Below are positions 62,424 to 64,000 of a DNA stretch of 64,000 bases, in pieces. The DNA lies in contig NZ_KZ679091.1 of assembly GCF_003024235.1 (NCBI RefSeq), positions 62,001 through 126,000 on the forward strand, in the 5' to 3' direction. Source of the DNA: Arenimonas caeni. Lineage in GTDB: Bacteria > Pseudomonadota > Gammaproteobacteria > Xanthomonadales > Xanthomonadaceae. Under the pieces are notes generated by a model. The model ran no database searches. It saw only the letters and a list, made by a program, of their open reading frames with translations, and was not told the DNA's origin. Position 1 is the stretch's first letter. Every line of letters begins with the position of its first letter. Both the position numbers and the translations under genes were made by a program.

Positions 62424-62524
62424 TCTTCTGCATTTGGCTGTCAGGGCGACTCGCCACTTTCGCGGGTGGAGGCGGCGTGCATTCGCCCCGATACAAGGCC
62501 GTGGCCGGCAGGAAAGCAGGAGCC

Positions 62525-62558
62525 AAAAAGCAGAAGGCCCTCCGTGGGGAGGGCCTTC
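62525..62558 (-). terminator. Rho-independent terminator of the aconitase gene
   Basis: GAAGGCCCTCC (62533-62543) and GGAGGGCCTTC (62548-62558) form an 11-bp perfect stem with a 4-base loop. On the minus strand it is followed by TGCTTTTTGG, a T-tract. It lies 24 bases beyond the aconitase stop. Confidence 0.9.
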
Positions 62559-62581
62559 CGGCGTGACGCGATGCGGCGGGA

Positions 62582-64000
<1,419 letters not shown>

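Overview
The window is high-GC, densely coded chromosomal DNA. It reads as a gammaproteobacterium of the order Xanthomonadales (Lysobacterales): the block fur-recN-hrcA-grpE-dnaK-dnaJ-dapB-carA-carB-greA-rpfE-recJ-prfB-lysS-rpfG-rpfC-rpfF-rpfB-acnA is characteristic of Xanthomonas relatives and carries the DSF quorum-sensing (rpf) locus. The taxonomic call is an inference from gene content and order. No rRNA, tRNA or CRISPR array was seen. The only mobile DNA is an IS3-family remnant and a few short palindromic repeats.

1-4.5 kb: the tail of an upstream gene with its terminator, a REP-like inverted repeat, then photolyase, a wax ester synthase/diacylglycerol acyltransferase, MsrA and a glutathione S-transferase. 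4.5-27.7 kb: a polyamine catabolism region built around two divergent control points. From the first (9.46-9.57 kb) run a beta-alanine/omega-amino-acid branch on the minus strand (aminotransferase, alanine dehydrogenase, malonate-semialdehyde dehydrogenase, agmatinase-family hydrolase) and, on the plus strand, a PuuR-like regulator plus PuuC. After an interlude (MFS efflux pump, ferric-reductase-like membrane flavoprotein, two unknown membrane proteins), the second (18.50-18.63 kb) separates puuA-puuB (minus) from puuD/spuA-spuB-spuC-potF-potG-potH-potI-sad (plus). Together the genes cover putrescine uptake, the gamma-glutamylated and direct transaminase routes to GABA, GABA-derived succinate semialdehyde to succinate, and beta-alanine to acetyl-CoA.

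27.7-33.7 kb: a coiled-coil periplasmic protein, MsrB, a small membrane protein, the IS3 remnant, tmRNA with its promoter and terminator, then smpB, ratA-rnfH, bamE/fur and recN. 33.8-38.7 kb: the heat-shock operon hrcA-grpE-dnaK-dnaJ, with two strong sigma-32-type promoters and no visible CIRCE. 38.7-41.9 kb: a minus-strand operon of CHASE2 adenylate cyclase, SH3-like protein and M48 protease.

42.0-55.7 kb: dapB, then carA and carB split by a secreted S9 peptidase and a small secreted protein, then greA, rpfE, recJ, prfB (with its programmed +1 frameshift) and lysS. 55.8-64.0 kb: the DSF system, with RpfG (response regulator/HD-GYP) and RpfC (hybrid sensor) on the plus strand and RpfF (DSF synthase), RpfB (acyl-CoA ligase) and aconitase on the minus strand. 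The most notable observation is that RpfG keeps its receiver domain and the GYP segment but has lost two metal-ligand histidines of the HD-GYP centre (HD to RD, HHE to HQE). This predicts a DSF circuit whose usual c-di-GMP phosphodiesterase output is degenerate.
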